Shown here: positions 42,977-54,436 of the stretch, piece after piece
How positions within the stretch are numbered: position 1 is the first letter of the stretch
Layout of the letters: each line of letters begins with the position of its first letter
Source of the DNA: Sulfurimonas sp.
GTDB taxonomy: Bacteria > Campylobacterota > Campylobacteria > Campylobacterales > Sulfurimonadaceae
Direction: 5' to 3'
Assembly (NCBI RefSeq): GCF_028714975.1
Contig: NZ_JAQTLH010000002.1
Location: 219,219 to 283,218 of the forward strand
Length of the DNA stretch: 64,000 bases
Program-made: the position numbers and the translations under genes
Notes under the pieces: model-generated
What the model saw: the letters and a program-made list of their open reading frames with translations, nothing else
What the model was told of the DNA's origin: nothing
Database searches by the model: none

Positions 42977-44196
42977 TAAAGCTTCAGCCTTTCGCCCTCT
43001 TTAACCAGTTTCCCTTTTAGTTTATTTTGAATTTTTATATTTTCTACACTAATCTTGTATGCTTTTGAGATAGATTCTAAAGTATCTCCTTTTTTAACCG
43101 AATAGTAAAAATTATTATTTGTTTTTTCAGCATTAATCTTACTGTTCATAGGGATCACGACTCTTTGCTCAAAATTTACTTTATCACTTTTAAGATTGTT
43201 AAAATCCATAACCGTTTTGTATGGCACGCCGTACGCTTTTGCTATCTTAAAAACGGTATCACTCTTTTTTGCCACATGGATTTTATATACGTTTTTTGTT
43301 TTTTCTTCAAAATATTTCTGCTTAAATTCAGAGAGTTTAATGTATGGAATATATATATCATAACTGCTTACATATGACGGTGTAAAATCAAATTTTAAAT
43401 GTCTGTTTAATTTTTTTAACTCTTCAAGAGGTATCCCTATCAGCTTAGAGACTCTTGACAATGACTCACCGCCCGGAACTTTAACCGTAGATATGGAGTA
43501 CGCGTTTGCTCTGTTTAGCAGGTACTCATACTCACTTTTTAGTAAAAAATGTTCATCATTACCCATCATCGCCAATGCAACGATTCTCCTGATATAAAGC
43601 CTGCTCTCTTTTGGAATATATGTCATTTTAGGATCTAACAAAACAGATAGTTCATCGCTGCCGGCATTTTCAATAGCTTTGCTTAATTTTCCGTCTCCGC
43701 AATTATAAGCGATTGCCGCCAAATACCATTTGCCAAATTTTTTATAAAGATTTGAAAGATATTTTGCGGCAGCTTCGGTTGCTTTAATTAAATCTCTTCT
43801 CTCATCGACAAACTCATCAATTCGCAGACCGTACTGTTTTGCGGCTGGGGGCATAAATTGCCATAGACCGGACGCTTTTTTAACAGAATATGCTCTTGTT
43901 AAAAATTCTGATTCTGCCATTGAAAGAAAAAGAAATTCCGGCGGTATGTTGTACTTAGTTAAAATATTTTTTATAACAGGGATAAAAATATATGCATCGT
44001 CCATAGCTCCAAAAAAACGCTCATCTTTGAATATTTCTACATTACTATCTTTGATTTGATTCATAACAGGATCATTTAAAAAAGACGCATCAATGTCAAA
44101 AGAGTCTAAAATAGCCACTTCTCTAGCATAGTTTGAACTATATATAAGGTTTGCGCTCAATAAAAACGGCAATAAAAGCAGTAAAATATATTTCAA
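42976..44196 (-). CDS. MltD-like lytic transglycosylase with two LysM domains
   Basis: The 406-residue protein has a signal peptide ([15 protein letters not shown]), an SLT domain with catalytic Glu in [20 protein letters not shown], followed by [12 protein letters not shown], and LysM repeats near residues 295-340 and 360-405 ([20 protein letters not shown]). It cleaves peptidoglycan glycan strands and binds it through LysM. It pairs with rlpA in one operon. Confidence 0.9.
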   Translation of the reverse strand: MKYILLLLLPFLLSANLIYSSNYAREVAILDSFDIDASFLNDPVMNQIKDSNVEIFKDERFFGAMDDAYIFIPVIKNILTKYNIPPEFLFLSMAESEFLTRAYSVKKASGLWQFMPPAAKQYGLRIDEFVDERRDLIKATEAAAKYLSNLYKKFGKWYLAAIAYNCGDGKLSKAIENAGSDELSVLLDPKMTYIPKESRLYIRRIVALAMMGNDEHFLLKSEYEYLLNRANAYSISTVKVPGGESLSRVSKLIGIPLEELKKLNRHLKFDFTPSYVSSYDIYIPYIKLSEFKQKYFEEKTKNVYKIHVAKKSDTVFKIAKAYGVPYKTVMDFNNLKSDKVNFEQRVVIPMNSKINAEKTNNNFYYSVKKGDTLESISKAYKISVENIKIQNKLKGKLVKEGERLKL

Positions 44197-44273
44197 AATA
44201 GCAACCTTTATCGTAAGTTTAATGACTATATTTTAACTAAATGAATATTAAAAAGAGTTAAGTTCTTTTAATA

Positions 44274-45050
44274 CTAAGAAATATTAAAAAGTGCAAGAGC
44301 ATTTTGAGTGGTTGTTTTTTCTAAATTTTCCACCGATATCTCTAAAAGTTCAGACATTTTTTTTGTTATAAAAGTTGTATAAAACGGCTCATTTCTCTCG
44401 CCTCTATGGGGAGTCGGTGTTAGATACGGACCGTCTGTTTCAATTACTATTTTCTCAAGTGGGATTTTTGGTAACACATGAATAAGCTTCTTAGCATTGC
44501 TAAAAGTTAAAACACCGCCTATTCCAAAATAAAAGCCCTCTTCTGATAAAGAAAGTAGTTCTTCGTCTGCATTATAGCAGTGTAGTACCCCTCCGACCTC
44601 TGCAGCATTATATTTTAAAAGTATCTCTTTAGAATCTCTTGAAGCATCTCTTATATGCACGATAAGCGGTTTTTTATACTTTTTTGCTAACTCAATATGT
44701 GCTATAAAAACTTCTTTTTGTTTTCTTTTTTCTTCCTCTTTGGTTTCATCACTACCCTCAAGCCTGAAATAATCAAGCCCGCATTCACCGATAGCAACGC
44801 ATTTTTTATGATTTATATATTTTTCAAATTTAAGCGTATCAAATGCGTCCATATCGTAAGGATGAACTCCTACGGCAAAATATACATCGCTGTTATTTTC
44901 TGCAATATAGACGGCTCTATCTAGGTTTTTCGGGTCTGCACCTGGGATGATAAATCGTTCTACTCCGCCCTTTCTGGCTCTATCTAAAACTTCCTCCAAA
45001 TCACCTTCATATCTTTTGTCATCAAGATGTACATGTGTATCAATTATCAT
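44274..45050 (-). CDS. tatD: TatD-family metal-dependent DNase
   Basis: A TIM-barrel hydrolase. MIIDTHVHLDDKRYE gives the first metal ligands; GECGLDYFR, PLIVHIRDA, GVLHCY and ETDGPYLTP follow in order. The length of 258 is normal. It lies 6 bp after recN, consistent with a DNA-repair-linked operon nadK-recN-tatD. Confidence 0.93.
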   Translation of the reverse strand: MIIDTHVHLDDKRYEGDLEEVLDRARKGGVERFIIPGADPKNLDRAVYIAENNSDVYFAVGVHPYDMDAFDTLKFEKYINHKKCVAIGECGLDYFRLEGSDETKEEEKRKQKEVFIAHIELAKKYKKPLIVHIRDASRDSKEILLKYNAAEVGGVLHCYNADEELLSLSEEGFYFGIGGVLTFSNAKKLIHVLPKIPLEKIVIETDGPYLTPTPHRGERNEPFYTTFITKKMSELLEISVENLEKTTTQNALALFNIS

Positions 45051-45056
45051 ATTTTC

Positions 45057-46595
45057 TCATTTTGCGTTTAAATTTAGTAACTCTTTGGCAAATTTTTTAG
45101 CCTCTTGCGTAATGCTCTCACCGCTTATAATTCTAGCTATTTCATCTACTCTGTCGTCAAAACTAAGCTCTCTTGCATATGAATCATTGCCATTTTTATA
45201 AACCAAAAAGTGCTGATCACCCATTGAAGTAAGTTGCGGTTGATGTGAAATTACAAATATTTGAAAATGTTTTGAGAGCTGTTTTAGCACTTTTGCAACA
45301 CTCATAGACTCTTCGCCGCTTAAGTTTGCATCTATTTCATCAAGCATCAATACCCCGCCTCCTCTACTCATAAACTCGGATTTTAGAGCTAAAATAGCCA
45401 ATCTTAGCCTATTAAATTCACCGGTACTTACTTTTTGCAAATCGGTTGCATGCAGTCTTATAGATATCTCATCTTTTCCGAAAAGTCCAAAATCGGTATC
45501 GTTTATTTCAACTTTTGCATCACGCAGATATAACTCTTTTAGATATCTGTTTAAATCGCTGTTAAAAGAGTCTATCTCACTGCGGCGAAGCTCGCTAAGT
45601 CTGCTTGCTAAATCTTTTACTTTTTTACTTAAAGTTGTCTCTTTTGCTTCTAAATCGCCTTTTGTAATCTCTATATTTTCATACTTAGCTAACTCCAAAA
45701 TCTTCTGCTCTTTATATTTTATGGCATCTTCTATGCTTCCGTATCTTCTTTTTAGTTCACTAAGCTCTTCAATACGGTTTAAAACATCTTCAACATTGAT
45801 TTCATCAAGCATGCTAAATCTCTCCTCGGCACTCTCCATAATTGCTCTAAGTTCATTCATGCTGTCGCTAAAAAAAGAGTTATCGGTATTTAACAAATCT
45901 AGCGCATTAAAAACATTGTGCTCGTGTTCAAAAATAGCATTTGCTTGAGATAAACTTTTTAAAACTTTCTCTTTTCTTGATAACTCTTTTTTAATTTCCA
46001 AAAGCTCGCTATCTTCCGAAATTTTTGGATTTATATCTTCTATTTTTTTGATCTCGTAAGCTGCAAACTCTTTTAATTCAACAATTTTTCTCTGTTCTTC
46101 TTCAATAGAGAGTAGTTCTTTTCTGACTCTCTTATGCTCTAAAAAAATTTTGCCGTATTCATCTCTTAGCCCGGTTGCGTTATGATTTTTTTTATCCAGC
46201 CTATTGTCCAAAATAGATAAAAGATTTTCATTTTCAAAGTCGCTGAAATCTCTTAGAGAGAGGTGTCTTAAATAGCCTGAAGTTAAGTTGCTCATAGCTT
46301 TTTTAGAGATACTTTGATTGTTTATAAAATATCTTGATTTCTCTTTTTTTATATGTTTAAAAATATAAACATCATCAGGCTCTATACCGGCATCATCCGT
46401 GTTCAGCTCCCATGCTACGGTAGACTCGCATAGCATAGCGTCACATGAATTTGTACCCAAAGAGGATAAAATCGAGTTTATCAAAATTGATTTACCGCTT
46501 CCGCTTGGACCCGTAAATACGACAAGCCCCGATTTTAAATCCAGTTCAACCTCTTTAAAACTAAGGTACTCTTTTAAGTAAAATCTTTCTATCAT
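45057..46595 (-). CDS. recN: DNA repair ATPase RecN
   Basis: An SMC-like ATPase for double-strand break repair. Walker A GPSGSGKSIL is near residue 31, a long coiled coil fills the middle, and GEFNRLRLAILALKS plus MLDEIDANLSGEES give signature and Walker B. At 512 residues it is somewhat short for RecN. I start at the ATG at 46595, which overlaps the nadK stop (ATGA) with a GGGGAG site upstream; a GTG three codons earlier is possible. Confidence 0.9.
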   Translation of the reverse strand: MIERFYLKEYLSFKEVELDLKSGLVVFTGPSGSGKSILINSILSSLGTNSCDAMLCESTVAWELNTDDAGIEPDDVYIFKHIKKEKSRYFINNQSISKKAMSNLTSGYLRHLSLRDFSDFENENLLSILDNRLDKKNHNATGLRDEYGKIFLEHKRVRKELLSIEEEQRKIVELKEFAAYEIKKIEDINPKISEDSELLEIKKELSRKEKVLKSLSQANAIFEHEHNVFNALDLLNTDNSFFSDSMNELRAIMESAEERFSMLDEINVEDVLNRIEELSELKRRYGSIEDAIKYKEQKILELAKYENIEITKGDLEAKETTLSKKVKDLASRLSELRRSEIDSFNSDLNRYLKELYLRDAKVEINDTDFGLFGKDEISIRLHATDLQKVSTGEFNRLRLAILALKSEFMSRGGGVLMLDEIDANLSGEESMSVAKVLKQLSKHFQIFVISHQPQLTSMGDQHFLVYKNGNDSYARELSFDDRVDEIARIISGESITQEAKKFAKELLNLNAK

Positions 46596-47446
46596 TCTCC
46601 CCACCTTAATTTCTCTTTTAAAACATCAAAATAGTTATACTCTTCTTTATGTATCAATTTAACTGTTTTGGTTGCCAGTTTTATATGAACGCTCTCTCCG
46701 AGTTCTAGTTCATGCACATCTTGTCCGTCTATTATTATCAAAGCTCTCTCTTCTGATGTTTTCATCTCGATTGCAAATCTCCCCGGAAGAACAATAGGTC
46801 TTTGCGTCAGGGAGTGTGGACATATGGGAGTCAGGGCAAATACATTGCTCATAGGAAAAAGAACCGGTCCGCCTGCCGAGAGATTATAAGCCGTAGAACC
46901 CGTAGGAGTAGAGACGATTACCCCGTCGCCGTAGTAGGTATTGAATGAACGAGAATCAATTAGGGTCTCTATATGTATCATATTTGAAACTCTTGTACGA
47001 GTGAGTACGATATCGTTAAAGGCGTACATTTTTATCTCTTTTGAGTTTTTAATTACCGTTGCTTCAAGGACGGCTCTCTCATCGACTTTGTATTTGTTTT
47101 GAATTATTTTTTGAACAAAAGCATCAAGTTCATCTAAAGACAAATCTGCTAAAAAACCAAGATTTCCTGCATATACGCCGAGTATGGGGATATCATAATC
47201 AAATGATTTTCTAACCGTAGATATAAGTGTTCCGTCACCGCCGAAACTAACTAAAAAATCAGACTCTTGGCAGATTTTTTCAAAGCTCTCACCAACCGTC
47301 CCAATCATTTGAGCACTTCTGTTTTCCAATAAAACTTCTATATTGTAATTTTTAAAAATTTTCTCCAATTTAGCATAACCGTCTTTTAACTCGGGAGTTG
47401 ACGGTCTTAAAATTACACCGATTTTTTTAATTGTTTTACCGTTCAA
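46592..47446 (-). CDS. nadK: NAD kinase
   Basis: It phosphorylates NAD to NADP. The GGDGT motif (VSFGGDGTLISTVR) and the NE/D and PTGSTAYNLSAGGP blocks are complete, and the length of 284 is normal. It heads the nadK-recN-tatD run. A divergent wrbA lies 186 bp upstream. Confidence 0.94.
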   Translation of the reverse strand: MNGKTIKKIGVILRPSTPELKDGYAKLEKIFKNYNIEVLLENRSAQMIGTVGESFEKICQESDFLVSFGGDGTLISTVRKSFDYDIPILGVYAGNLGFLADLSLDELDAFVQKIIQNKYKVDERAVLEATVIKNSKEIKMYAFNDIVLTRTRVSNMIHIETLIDSRSFNTYYGDGVIVSTPTGSTAYNLSAGGPVLFPMSNVFALTPICPHSLTQRPIVLPGRFAIEMKTSEERALIIIDGQDVHELELGESVHIKLATKTVKLIHKEEYNYFDVLKEKLRWGE

Positions 47447-47632
47447 AATGACTCTTTAAAAAAAATTTCATAAATTATACACTTCTATAATGCTTTTGTA
47501 TATAAAATGGACTTATAAATTCTTAAATTTTCAAGAATATATATTATCTCAATGTACTACTTAGATTAGTTAAGATTAGTTGATATACAATGACCCTATT
47601 AAATTGTTCTAACATAATCAAAGGAGTTTCTT
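47447..47632. promoter_or_regulatory. Divergent nadK/wrbA intergenic region
   Basis: This 186-bp AT-rich gap separates divergent genes and must hold both promoters. A direct repeat GATTAGTTAAGATTAGTTGA (47562-47583 region) lies upstream of wrbA and could be a regulator site. No ORF is seen. Confidence 0.4.
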
Positions 47633-48244
47633 ATGAAGATATTGGTTGTTTACTATTCGATGTATGGACATGTATATAAGTTAGCAGAAGCAGCAGCCCA
47701 AGGGGTGCAATCTATAGAAAATGTTGAAGTCGTACTCCGACGAGTTCCGGAAACTCTCTCCCAAGAAGTGTTAGAAAAGATGGGTGCGCTTGAGGCTCAA
47801 AAACAACAAGCTCATGTGCCTTTTTGCACCGTAGATGAACTAGGCGAAGCCGATGCAGTTATTTTTGGAACACCGACTCGATTTGGCAATATGTGTGCTC
47901 AGATGCGTCAGTTCCTTGATGCTACGGGACAACTGTGGATGAGGGGAGCGTTGGTAGGAAAAGTAGGAAGCGTTATCGTTAGCTCAAATACCCAGCACGG
48001 CGGGCAAGAATCTACTATACTTAGTTTCCACACTACCCTTTTGCATCACGGTATGGTAATTGTCGGGTTGCCGTATACATTCCAAGGTCAGACGACTATG
48101 GATGAAATCAGCGGTTGTTCCCCCTATGGGGCATCTACTATTGCAGGTGGCAATGGGAGTCGTGCTCCAAGCAAAAACGAGCTTGCCGGAGCATATTTTC
48201 AGGGAGAACATGTCGCACGAATTGCAAAAAAACTTATGGCGTAA
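47633..48244 (+). CDS. wrbA: NAD(P)H:quinone oxidoreductase, WrbA family
   Basis: A flavodoxin-fold FMN enzyme reducing quinones by two electrons, protecting against oxidative stress. [18 protein letters not shown] is the phosphate-binding loop, [19 protein letters not shown] and [14 protein letters not shown] are diagnostic, and [15 protein letters not shown] is near the C-terminus. The length is 203. AAAGGAG precedes the ATG. Confidence 0.93.
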   Translation: MKILVVYYSMYGHVYKLAEAAAQGVQSIENVEVVLRRVPETLSQEVLEKMGALEAQKQQAHVPFCTVDELGEADAVIFGTPTRFGNMCAQMRQFLDATGQLWMRGALVGKVGSVIVSSNTQHGGQESTILSFHTTLLHHGMVIVGLPYTFQGQTTMDEISGCSPYGASTIAGGNGSRAPSKNELAGAYFQGEHVARIAKKLMA

Positions 48245-48335
48245 GAAAAAAATCACACTCTTGGGAGCAAAATAATTGCCCGATAAGCCAAGTTTGGATA
48301 TAATCGCGAAAATTATTTTTTAGGACTCTATATTT

Positions 48336-50078
48336 ATGAGAAGTCATTATTGTACAGATTTAAGTGAAGCAAATATAGGACAAGATGTTGTTCTAGCTGG
48401 TTGGGCAAATAGCTACCGTGATCATGGCGGGATTGTTTTTATAGATTTAAGAGATAAAAGCGGTCTGATTCAGCTTACATGTGACCCTGAAGATAGCGCA
48501 TCAGCGCATAAAATAGCAAATAGCGTTCGCGATGAGTTTGTTCTTGTTGCAAAGGGGAAAGTTCGTCTTCGCGGAGAGGGTTTGACAAATCCTCGTCTAA
48601 AAACCGGTGCGATTGAAATCGTTGTGGATGAGCTAATCATAGAAAACAAATCGGCTGCGGTTCCGTTTGTAATCGGTGATAAAAATGTAGGTGAAGAGAC
48701 AAGACTTAGATACCGCTATTTAGAGTTAAGAGATCCATCTATGTATGAGACTTTCCGTCTTCGCTCAAAAGCCGCAATCGCTGCTAGAAATATCTTAGAC
48801 GAGAACGGCTTTTTAGAGGTTGAAACTCCGATACTTACAAAATCAACTCCGGAGGGTGCAAGAGATTATTTAGTACCGTCTCGTGTTCACAGCGGCGAAT
48901 TTTATGCACTTCCGCAATCTCCGCAACTCTTCAAACAGCTTTTAATGGTCGGCGGATTTGATAGATATTTTCAGATAGCTAAATGTTTTCGCGATGAAGA
49001 TTTAAGAGCTGACCGTCAACCGGAATTTACTCAAATAGATGTCGAGATGAGTTTTTGCGATCAAGAGGATGTTATGCTTATAGCAGAAAAGCTCTTAGTT
49101 GCTATGTTTGGTGCTTGCGGGGTAGAGATTAAGCCTCCTTTTAATCGCATAGCTTATAGAGATGCGATGGAGTGGTACGGTTCAGATAAGCCGGATTTAA
49201 GATATGACCTTAAAATGGTTGATGTTATCGATATTTTCTCAAGATGCGATAATGAGATATTTACAAGTATTGCAAAGCAACCGCATAAAAACCGTATAAA
49301 AGCACTAAAAGTTCCGGGTGCTGATTTGGTTTTCTCAAAAAGAGAGATGAAAACTTTTGAAGATTTTGTACGCCAGTTCGGTGCGCAGGGACTTGGATAT
49401 TTTCAAATGAAAGAGGATGGTCTAAAAGGTCCTTTAGTTAAGTTTTTTAGTGAAGAGGATATCGCACTTATTATCGAGAGAACAGAGCTTGAAGTCGGCG
49501 ATGTCGTATTCTTCGGTGCAGGAGATAAAAAGACGGTTTGGGACTATATGGGTCGTCTTAGAATTTTCATAGCAGAGCATGAGAAGATGAATCTTGTCGA
49601 TAAAGATGCTTATGAATTTGTTTGGGTTGTTGACTTTCCGATGTTTGAAGTTGAAGAGGGAAGAGTAAAAGCGCTTCACCATCCGTTTACTCAGCCAAAA
49701 GATACCGATAAAGATGATGTAGAAGAGATAGACTCTATTGCTTATGATATCGTTTTAAACGGTACTGAGCTTGGCGGTGGAAGTATTCGTATCCATAAAG
49801 AGGAGATGCAAGAAGAAATTTTCAAACTTCTTGGAATCACGGAAGAGGAAGCTAAAGAGAAGTTTGGTTTCTTGCTTGACGCTCTTAAGTTTGGCGCACC
49901 TCCACATGGCGGTTTTGCTATCGGATTTGATAGACTTATGATGTTAATCTCTAAAAAATCAAGTATTCGTGATGTTATAGCATTCCCTAAAACGCAAAAA
50001 GCTTCTTGTATCTTAACAAAAGCACCGAGTGAAGTGGATGCTAATCAGCTTAAAGATTTACACATAAAACTTAGATAA
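48336..50078 (+). CDS. aspS: Aspartyl-tRNA synthetase
   Basis: A class II synthetase with an N-terminal OB anticodon-binding domain, motif 2 [20 protein letters not shown] and motif 3 [13 protein letters not shown]. The bacterial GAD insert is present, giving 580 residues. In organisms lacking AsnRS this is non-discriminating, paired with GatCAB; that cannot be decided here. It overlaps the following adk by 1 bp. Confidence 0.96.
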   Translation: MRSHYCTDLSEANIGQDVVLAGWANSYRDHGGIVFIDLRDKSGLIQLTCDPEDSASAHKIANSVRDEFVLVAKGKVRLRGEGLTNPRLKTGAIEIVVDELIIENKSAAVPFVIGDKNVGEETRLRYRYLELRDPSMYETFRLRSKAAIAARNILDENGFLEVETPILTKSTPEGARDYLVPSRVHSGEFYALPQSPQLFKQLLMVGGFDRYFQIAKCFRDEDLRADRQPEFTQIDVEMSFCDQEDVMLIAEKLLVAMFGACGVEIKPPFNRIAYRDAMEWYGSDKPDLRYDLKMVDVIDIFSRCDNEIFTSIAKQPHKNRIKALKVPGADLVFSKREMKTFEDFVRQFGAQGLGYFQMKEDGLKGPLVKFFSEEDIALIIERTELEVGDVVFFGAGDKKTVWDYMGRLRIFIAEHEKMNLVDKDAYEFVWVVDFPMFEVEEGRVKALHHPFTQPKDTDKDDVEEIDSIAYDIVLNGTELGGGSIRIHKEEMQEEIFKLLGITEEEAKEKFGFLLDALKFGAPPHGGFAIGFDRLMMLISKKSSIRDVIAFPKTQKASCILTKAPSEVDANQLKDLHIKLR

Positions 50079-50647
50079 TGAAAAAACTCTTTTTAATCAT
50101 CGGAGCACCCGGCTCCGGTAAAACTACTGATGCAGAATTAATCGCCAAACAAAACAGCCAAATAACACACTACTCTACCGGCGATATGCTTAGAGCAGAA
50201 GTTGCAAGCGGCAGCTCCCTTGGCTCTGAAATAAACAGCTATATATCAAAGGGGCTTATTGTTCCTATCAAGATAGCCATAGAGACAATTGTAAACGCCA
50301 TCAAAAACGCTCCCACAGACATAATCATCATTGACGGATATCCAAGAAGTATGGAGCAGTTGAATGCTTTAGATGAATATCTAAACAGTGACTCATCTTT
50401 AGAGCTTTGCAGTGTTATAGAGGTGCTTGTGAGCGAAGAGACTGCCAGAGAGAGAGTTCTTGGTCGTGCTCGCGGAGCCGATGATAAAACTGAAGTTTTC
50501 AATAATCGTATGAAAGTTTACACAGAGCCGCTGTCCGATATCAAATCGTTTTATAGCGGTAAAAACCTTTTACATGTAATAAGTGGCGAGAGAACGATAG
50601 AAGAAATAGTTTTAGAGATGCAAGATTTTATAAAGTCAAAAATATAA
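50078..50647 (+). CDS. adk: Adenylate kinase, short form
   Basis: A 189-residue nucleoside monophosphate kinase. The P-loop is GAPGSGKTT (residues 9-17), followed by [15 protein letters not shown] and the AMP-binding [13 protein letters not shown]. It lacks the long LID insert (short LID around RARGADDK). The aspS-adk order is, as I recall, the Campylobacter/Helicobacter arrangement, so this is the ancestral Adk. A second, long-form adk lies tail to tail 22 bp away. Confidence 0.88.
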   Translation: MKKLFLIIGAPGSGKTTDAELIAKQNSQITHYSTGDMLRAEVASGSSLGSEINSYISKGLIVPIKIAIETIVNAIKNAPTDIIIIDGYPRSMEQLNALDEYLNSDSSLELCSVIEVLVSEETARERVLGRARGADDKTEVFNNRMKVYTEPLSDIKSFYSGKNLLHVISGERTIEEIVLEMQDFIKSKI

Positions 50648-50668
50648 TTGAACCCCCAAAGGGCTCAA

Positions 50669-50669
<1 letters not shown>
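50647..50669. terminator. Hairpin between the convergent adk genes
   Basis: ATTGAACCC and GGGCTCAAT pair with one mismatch around CCAAA. It lies at the stop codons of both genes and can serve both strands. Confidence 0.6.
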
Positions 50670-51370
<701 letters not shown>

Positions 51371-51436
51371 CTATAAATAAACCTCCTCTGAAGCCTAAAT
51401 TTCATAAAATACATTCAATTAACCAGAGGAAGACAA

Positions 51437-52681
51437 ATGCCATTTTCTAAACTTAGTCTATCACCGCAAATCCAAAGCAGACTTAAAAAAAGCGGCTTTA
51501 CAACTCCGACACCCATCCAAGAGAAGGTAATTCCTCTTGTACTTAATCATAACGATGTTATGGCAATGGCACAGACGGGGAGCGGTAAGAGTGCTAGTTT
51601 TGTGCTGCCTATTTTGGAGCTTTGGTCTAAGAGTGTTAGCGAAGGAAAGTCAAAGATTAAAGCTCTTGTTTTAACTCCGACTCGTGAGCTTACTCTTCAA
51701 GTTGCAGATGCTTTTTCTACTTTTGGTGCAGATTTACAGAGAAAGCCGAAAGTGGTTAGTATAATCGGCGGAGAGAGCATAGGTGAGCAAATCTATGCTA
51801 TTCAGCAAGGATGCGATATCTTAGTGGCAACATCAGGAAGATTGCTGGATGTTCTTACAAAAAAACAGACAAATCTCTCATATTTAGAGTTTTTTGTTCT
51901 TGATGAAGCGGATAAGATGCTAAATCTTGGTTTTGCAGAGGAGCTAGAAGCTATACTTGAAGCGATTCCGCAAAAGCGTCAAAATCTTCTCTTTTCGGCG
52001 ACCTACCCTCAAAAGATTTTGGATATCGCTTCAAAAATCACGCAAAATCCGATTAGAGTAACAATAGAGCAAGAAGTTCTGACTGTAAAGAGTGTTACTC
52101 AACGCGTTATAGAGGTAAATCGTGAAAATCGTGGTCCGCTTCTAAGGTATCTGCTTGAGAGTGAAAAACTAGAACAAGTGCTTGTATTTATGGCAAATAA
52201 AAGAGCTACCGACAATATAGCTGCCAAGTTCAAAAAGTACGGTTACGCTGCAGAGTCATTTCATGGCGACCTCTATCAAGACGAACGAACTCATACGCTA
52301 AATGAATTTAAGGCTAAAAAAATACGCATACTTTTTGCAACAGATATAGCTGCAAGAGGACTCGATATTGATGATATCTCGTGTGTTGTAAACTTCGACC
52401 TTCCCCGTTCTCCCACCGACTATATACACCGTATAGGTCGTACCGCAAGAGCAGGTAAATCCGGAATTGCCATCTCTTTTATCTCACATGAGGACAAAGC
52501 TCATTTTGGCATCATTGAAAAACGCTGCAAGGTAAATCTAGCTAGAGAAAAAGTAGAAGGATTTGAACTTGTCGGAGAAGCTCCTATAAAAGTAAAAGGT
52601 TCAGAGCCGGTTAAGGGCAAAGGAAAAAGTAAAAAAGACAAAGCAAGAGAAAAAGCTCTAAAAGAGGCTAGTAAAGAGTAG
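51437..52681 (+). CDS. rhlE: DEAD-box RNA helicase, RhlE-like
   Basis: The 414-residue helicase shows the Q motif (TPTPIQEKVIPL), motif I AQTGSGKSASF, motif II VLDEADKM, motif III FSAT and motif VI HRIGRTARAGK. The basic C-terminus (KGKGKSKKDKAREKALKEA) fits RNA binding. It probably remodels rRNA or mRNA; the exact RhlE assignment is by overall resemblance. It ends at a clear terminator. Confidence 0.9.
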   Translation: MPFSKLSLSPQIQSRLKKSGFTTPTPIQEKVIPLVLNHNDVMAMAQTGSGKSASFVLPILELWSKSVSEGKSKIKALVLTPTRELTLQVADAFSTFGADLQRKPKVVSIIGGESIGEQIYAIQQGCDILVATSGRLLDVLTKKQTNLSYLEFFVLDEADKMLNLGFAEELEAILEAIPQKRQNLLFSATYPQKILDIASKITQNPIRVTIEQEVLTVKSVTQRVIEVNRENRGPLLRYLLESEKLEQVLVFMANKRATDNIAAKFKKYGYAAESFHGDLYQDERTHTLNEFKAKKIRILFATDIAARGLDIDDISCVVNFDLPRSPTDYIHRIGRTARAGKSGIAISFISHEDKAHFGIIEKRCKVNLAREKVEGFELVGEAPIKVKGSEPVKGKGKSKKDKAREKALKEASKE

Positions 52682-52688
52682 ACTTTTA

Positions 52689-52715
52689 CACATGTTAAGT
52701 CTCTCTTAACATGTG
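52689..52715. terminator. Terminator between rhlE and the acidic protein gene
   Basis: CACATGTTAAG and CTTAACATGTG form a perfect 11-bp stem with a 5-nt loop between two convergent genes. T runs are short. Confidence 0.75.
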
Positions 52716-52732
52716 AAGGTTTGCAAGATTAG

Positions 52733-53020
52733 TTATTCGTCTTCAAATCCGAAATCATCGTCATCGCTGCCGTTTTGTGCTTCTAAAATATCATCGATTA
52801 GCTCTTTACACTCATCTTCTTCGATATCACCGCTTTTTATATCATCTAACACATCTTGCAGGTCTGCTTTGAATTCGCGAAGCTCCTCTATCTCCTCTTT
52901 TGCGTCTTCGCTTGCTTCTTTGCTATCGGCAATCTCTTCAAAAATCTCATCTAATCTCTCGTTGATATCCGGAATAACATTTTTTGTTATCAGCTCTTCT
53001 AATTGTTGTGCATATGACAT
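52733..53020 (-). CDS. Acidic coiled-coil protein of unknown function, 95 residues
   Basis: The product begins MSYAQQLEELITKNVIPDIN and is dominated by Glu/Asp/Lys heptads, ending with an Asp-rich tail (GSDDDDFGFEDE). The ATG at 53020 is chosen because AAAGGTG lies six bases upstream; the GTG at 53029 lies in that site. No signal or membrane segment. It is possibly a cytoplasmic scaffold; family not recognised. Confidence 0.7.
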   Translation of the reverse strand: MSYAQQLEELITKNVIPDINERLDEIFEEIADSKEASEDAKEEIEELREFKADLQDVLDDIKSGDIEEDECKELIDDILEAQNGSDDDDFGFEDE

Positions 53021-53118
53021 AAAAAACACCTTTTAAAATTTAATTCTGCAATTATACTCTATATAAGAGTATTCTAACAATGTCTAAACTATAATTGATA
53101 AAAAAATAAAAGAGCAAT

Positions 53119-53850
53119 ATGAATTTTTATGCTTGTATTATAGGTAGTGAGATACTAAACGGTCGCAGAGTAGATAAACACTTTGAATTTTTAAAAAACG
53201 AGCTTCAAAAGTACGGACATGATCTTTTTGCCTCTTTCGTTATAAAAGATGACGAAAATCTGATTAAAAAAACCTACAAGCTTATAAAAGATGATGAACA
53301 AAGCGTTATGTTCTCTTTTGGCGGTATCGGTGCAACGCCTGATGATTTAACAAGAGCTATAGCCGCGGAAATTTTTACTTCACAGCCGCTTGAGCGACAC
53401 AAAAAATTTGAACAAGACATTATAGAGAGATTTGGCGAGGAAGCATATCCTCATAGAATTCATATGTCGGATTTACCGCATAATTCCGAGCTATTGTTCA
53501 ATCCTATTAATAATATGTCAGGTTTTTCTCTGGAAAACAGATATTTTTTTACTCCGGGATTTCCTCAGATGTCGCATCCGATGGTTAGCTCCGTGATAGA
53601 AAAATTATTTAGCAAATCCGTACAAAAATACAGGCTTACTCTTCTAGCACAAACAAGTGAAAATACGCTTATAACTCTAATGAAACAACTTCCTGCCGAT
53701 ATAGAGCTCTCTTCTTTGCCGATACTAAATGATGGAAAAGCTTCCGTGGAGATATCGCTGTGCGGAGTTGATAAACTATATGTAGAAAAACAGTTTGAAC
53801 TTTTTACAAAATTTTTAAAAGAGTCAAGTATAACTTATAACCTTATTTAG
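53119..53850 (+). CDS. CinA-like molybdopterin-binding domain protein
   Basis: A 243-residue protein of the MoaB/Mog fold found at the N-terminus of CinA. IIGSEILNGRRVDKHFEFL and FGGIGATPDDLTRAIA (matching GGLGPTpDDlT) are characteristic. The C-terminal deamidase domain of CinA is absent. Such stand-alone proteins have uncertain function (nicotinamide nucleotide metabolism or cofactor binding). Confidence 0.82.
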   Translation: MNFYACIIGSEILNGRRVDKHFEFLKNELQKYGHDLFASFVIKDDENLIKKTYKLIKDDEQSVMFSFGGIGATPDDLTRAIAAEIFTSQPLERHKKFEQDIIERFGEEAYPHRIHMSDLPHNSELLFNPINNMSGFSLENRYFFTPGFPQMSHPMVSSVIEKLFSKSVQKYRLTLLAQTSENTLITLMKQLPADIELSSLPILNDGKASVEISLCGVDKLYVEKQFELFTKFLKESSITYNLI

Positions 53851-53859
53851 TAAGGTTAT
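53837..53859. terminator. Hairpin between convergent genes
   Basis: ATAACCTTA and TAAGGTTAT form a perfect 9-bp stem around TTTAG at the 3' ends of the CinA-like and ankyrin genes. Confidence 0.6.
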
Positions 53860-54359
53860 CTAGCGTAGTTTCTGTTTTTAGGCGCATTTTCATCATAATC
53901 AAGCAGCAGTAGAATGCTCTTTTTATTTGTTTTTCTTGCAAAGTCTATTACGCTGATTCCCTTTGAATCAACTGCATTTTTATCTGCGCCCTGTTCTATT
54001 AAAAACTTTACCATCTCGACCCTGCCGTAACAAACAGCTGCCATTAAAGGAGTAAATCTACTTCTTCTTTTTGTGCTATTAACATCAACGCCTTGGGCTA
54101 TTAAATATTTTACGACATCTATATTGTCATAAGTAACCGCCATGTCAAAAATACTAACGCCCTCTTCATCAAAATCATAAATATCCGCACCGCTCTTTAT
54201 TAAAAGCATTATCAAATCAAAATCACATCTATATCTTAGTGATGAAGCTAAAACCGACTCGCCGCTCTCATTTGCTTCATTGACATCAGCACCTTCTCTG
54301 ACCTGTTTTTTGACACCTAAAAAGTCATTGTTTTTTAATAATTCAATCCATTTATTCAT
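53856..54359 (-). CDS. Ankyrin-repeat protein
   Basis: The 167-residue protein has four ankyrin repeats: for example ADVNEANESGESVLASSLRY, ADIYDFDEEGVSIFDMAVTY, VDVNSTKRRSRFTPLMAAVC and ADKNAVDSKGISVIDFARK. No signal peptide is evident. Ankyrin repeats mediate protein binding; the partner is unknown. The closely spaced divergent dapD is downstream of its promoter region. Confidence 0.88.
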   Translation of the reverse strand: MNKWIELLKNNDFLGVKKQVREGADVNEANESGESVLASSLRYRCDFDLIMLLIKSGADIYDFDEEGVSIFDMAVTYDNIDVVKYLIAQGVDVNSTKRRSRFTPLMAAVCYGRVEMVKFLIEQGADKNAVDSKGISVIDFARKTNKKSILLLLDYDENAPKNRNYAR

Positions 54360-54436
54360 AACGAAAGTATATACTAAAATTGCTATTAGTAATGTTTAAG
54401 TATAATATTTTTTATAAATTATTTAAGAGAGAATTC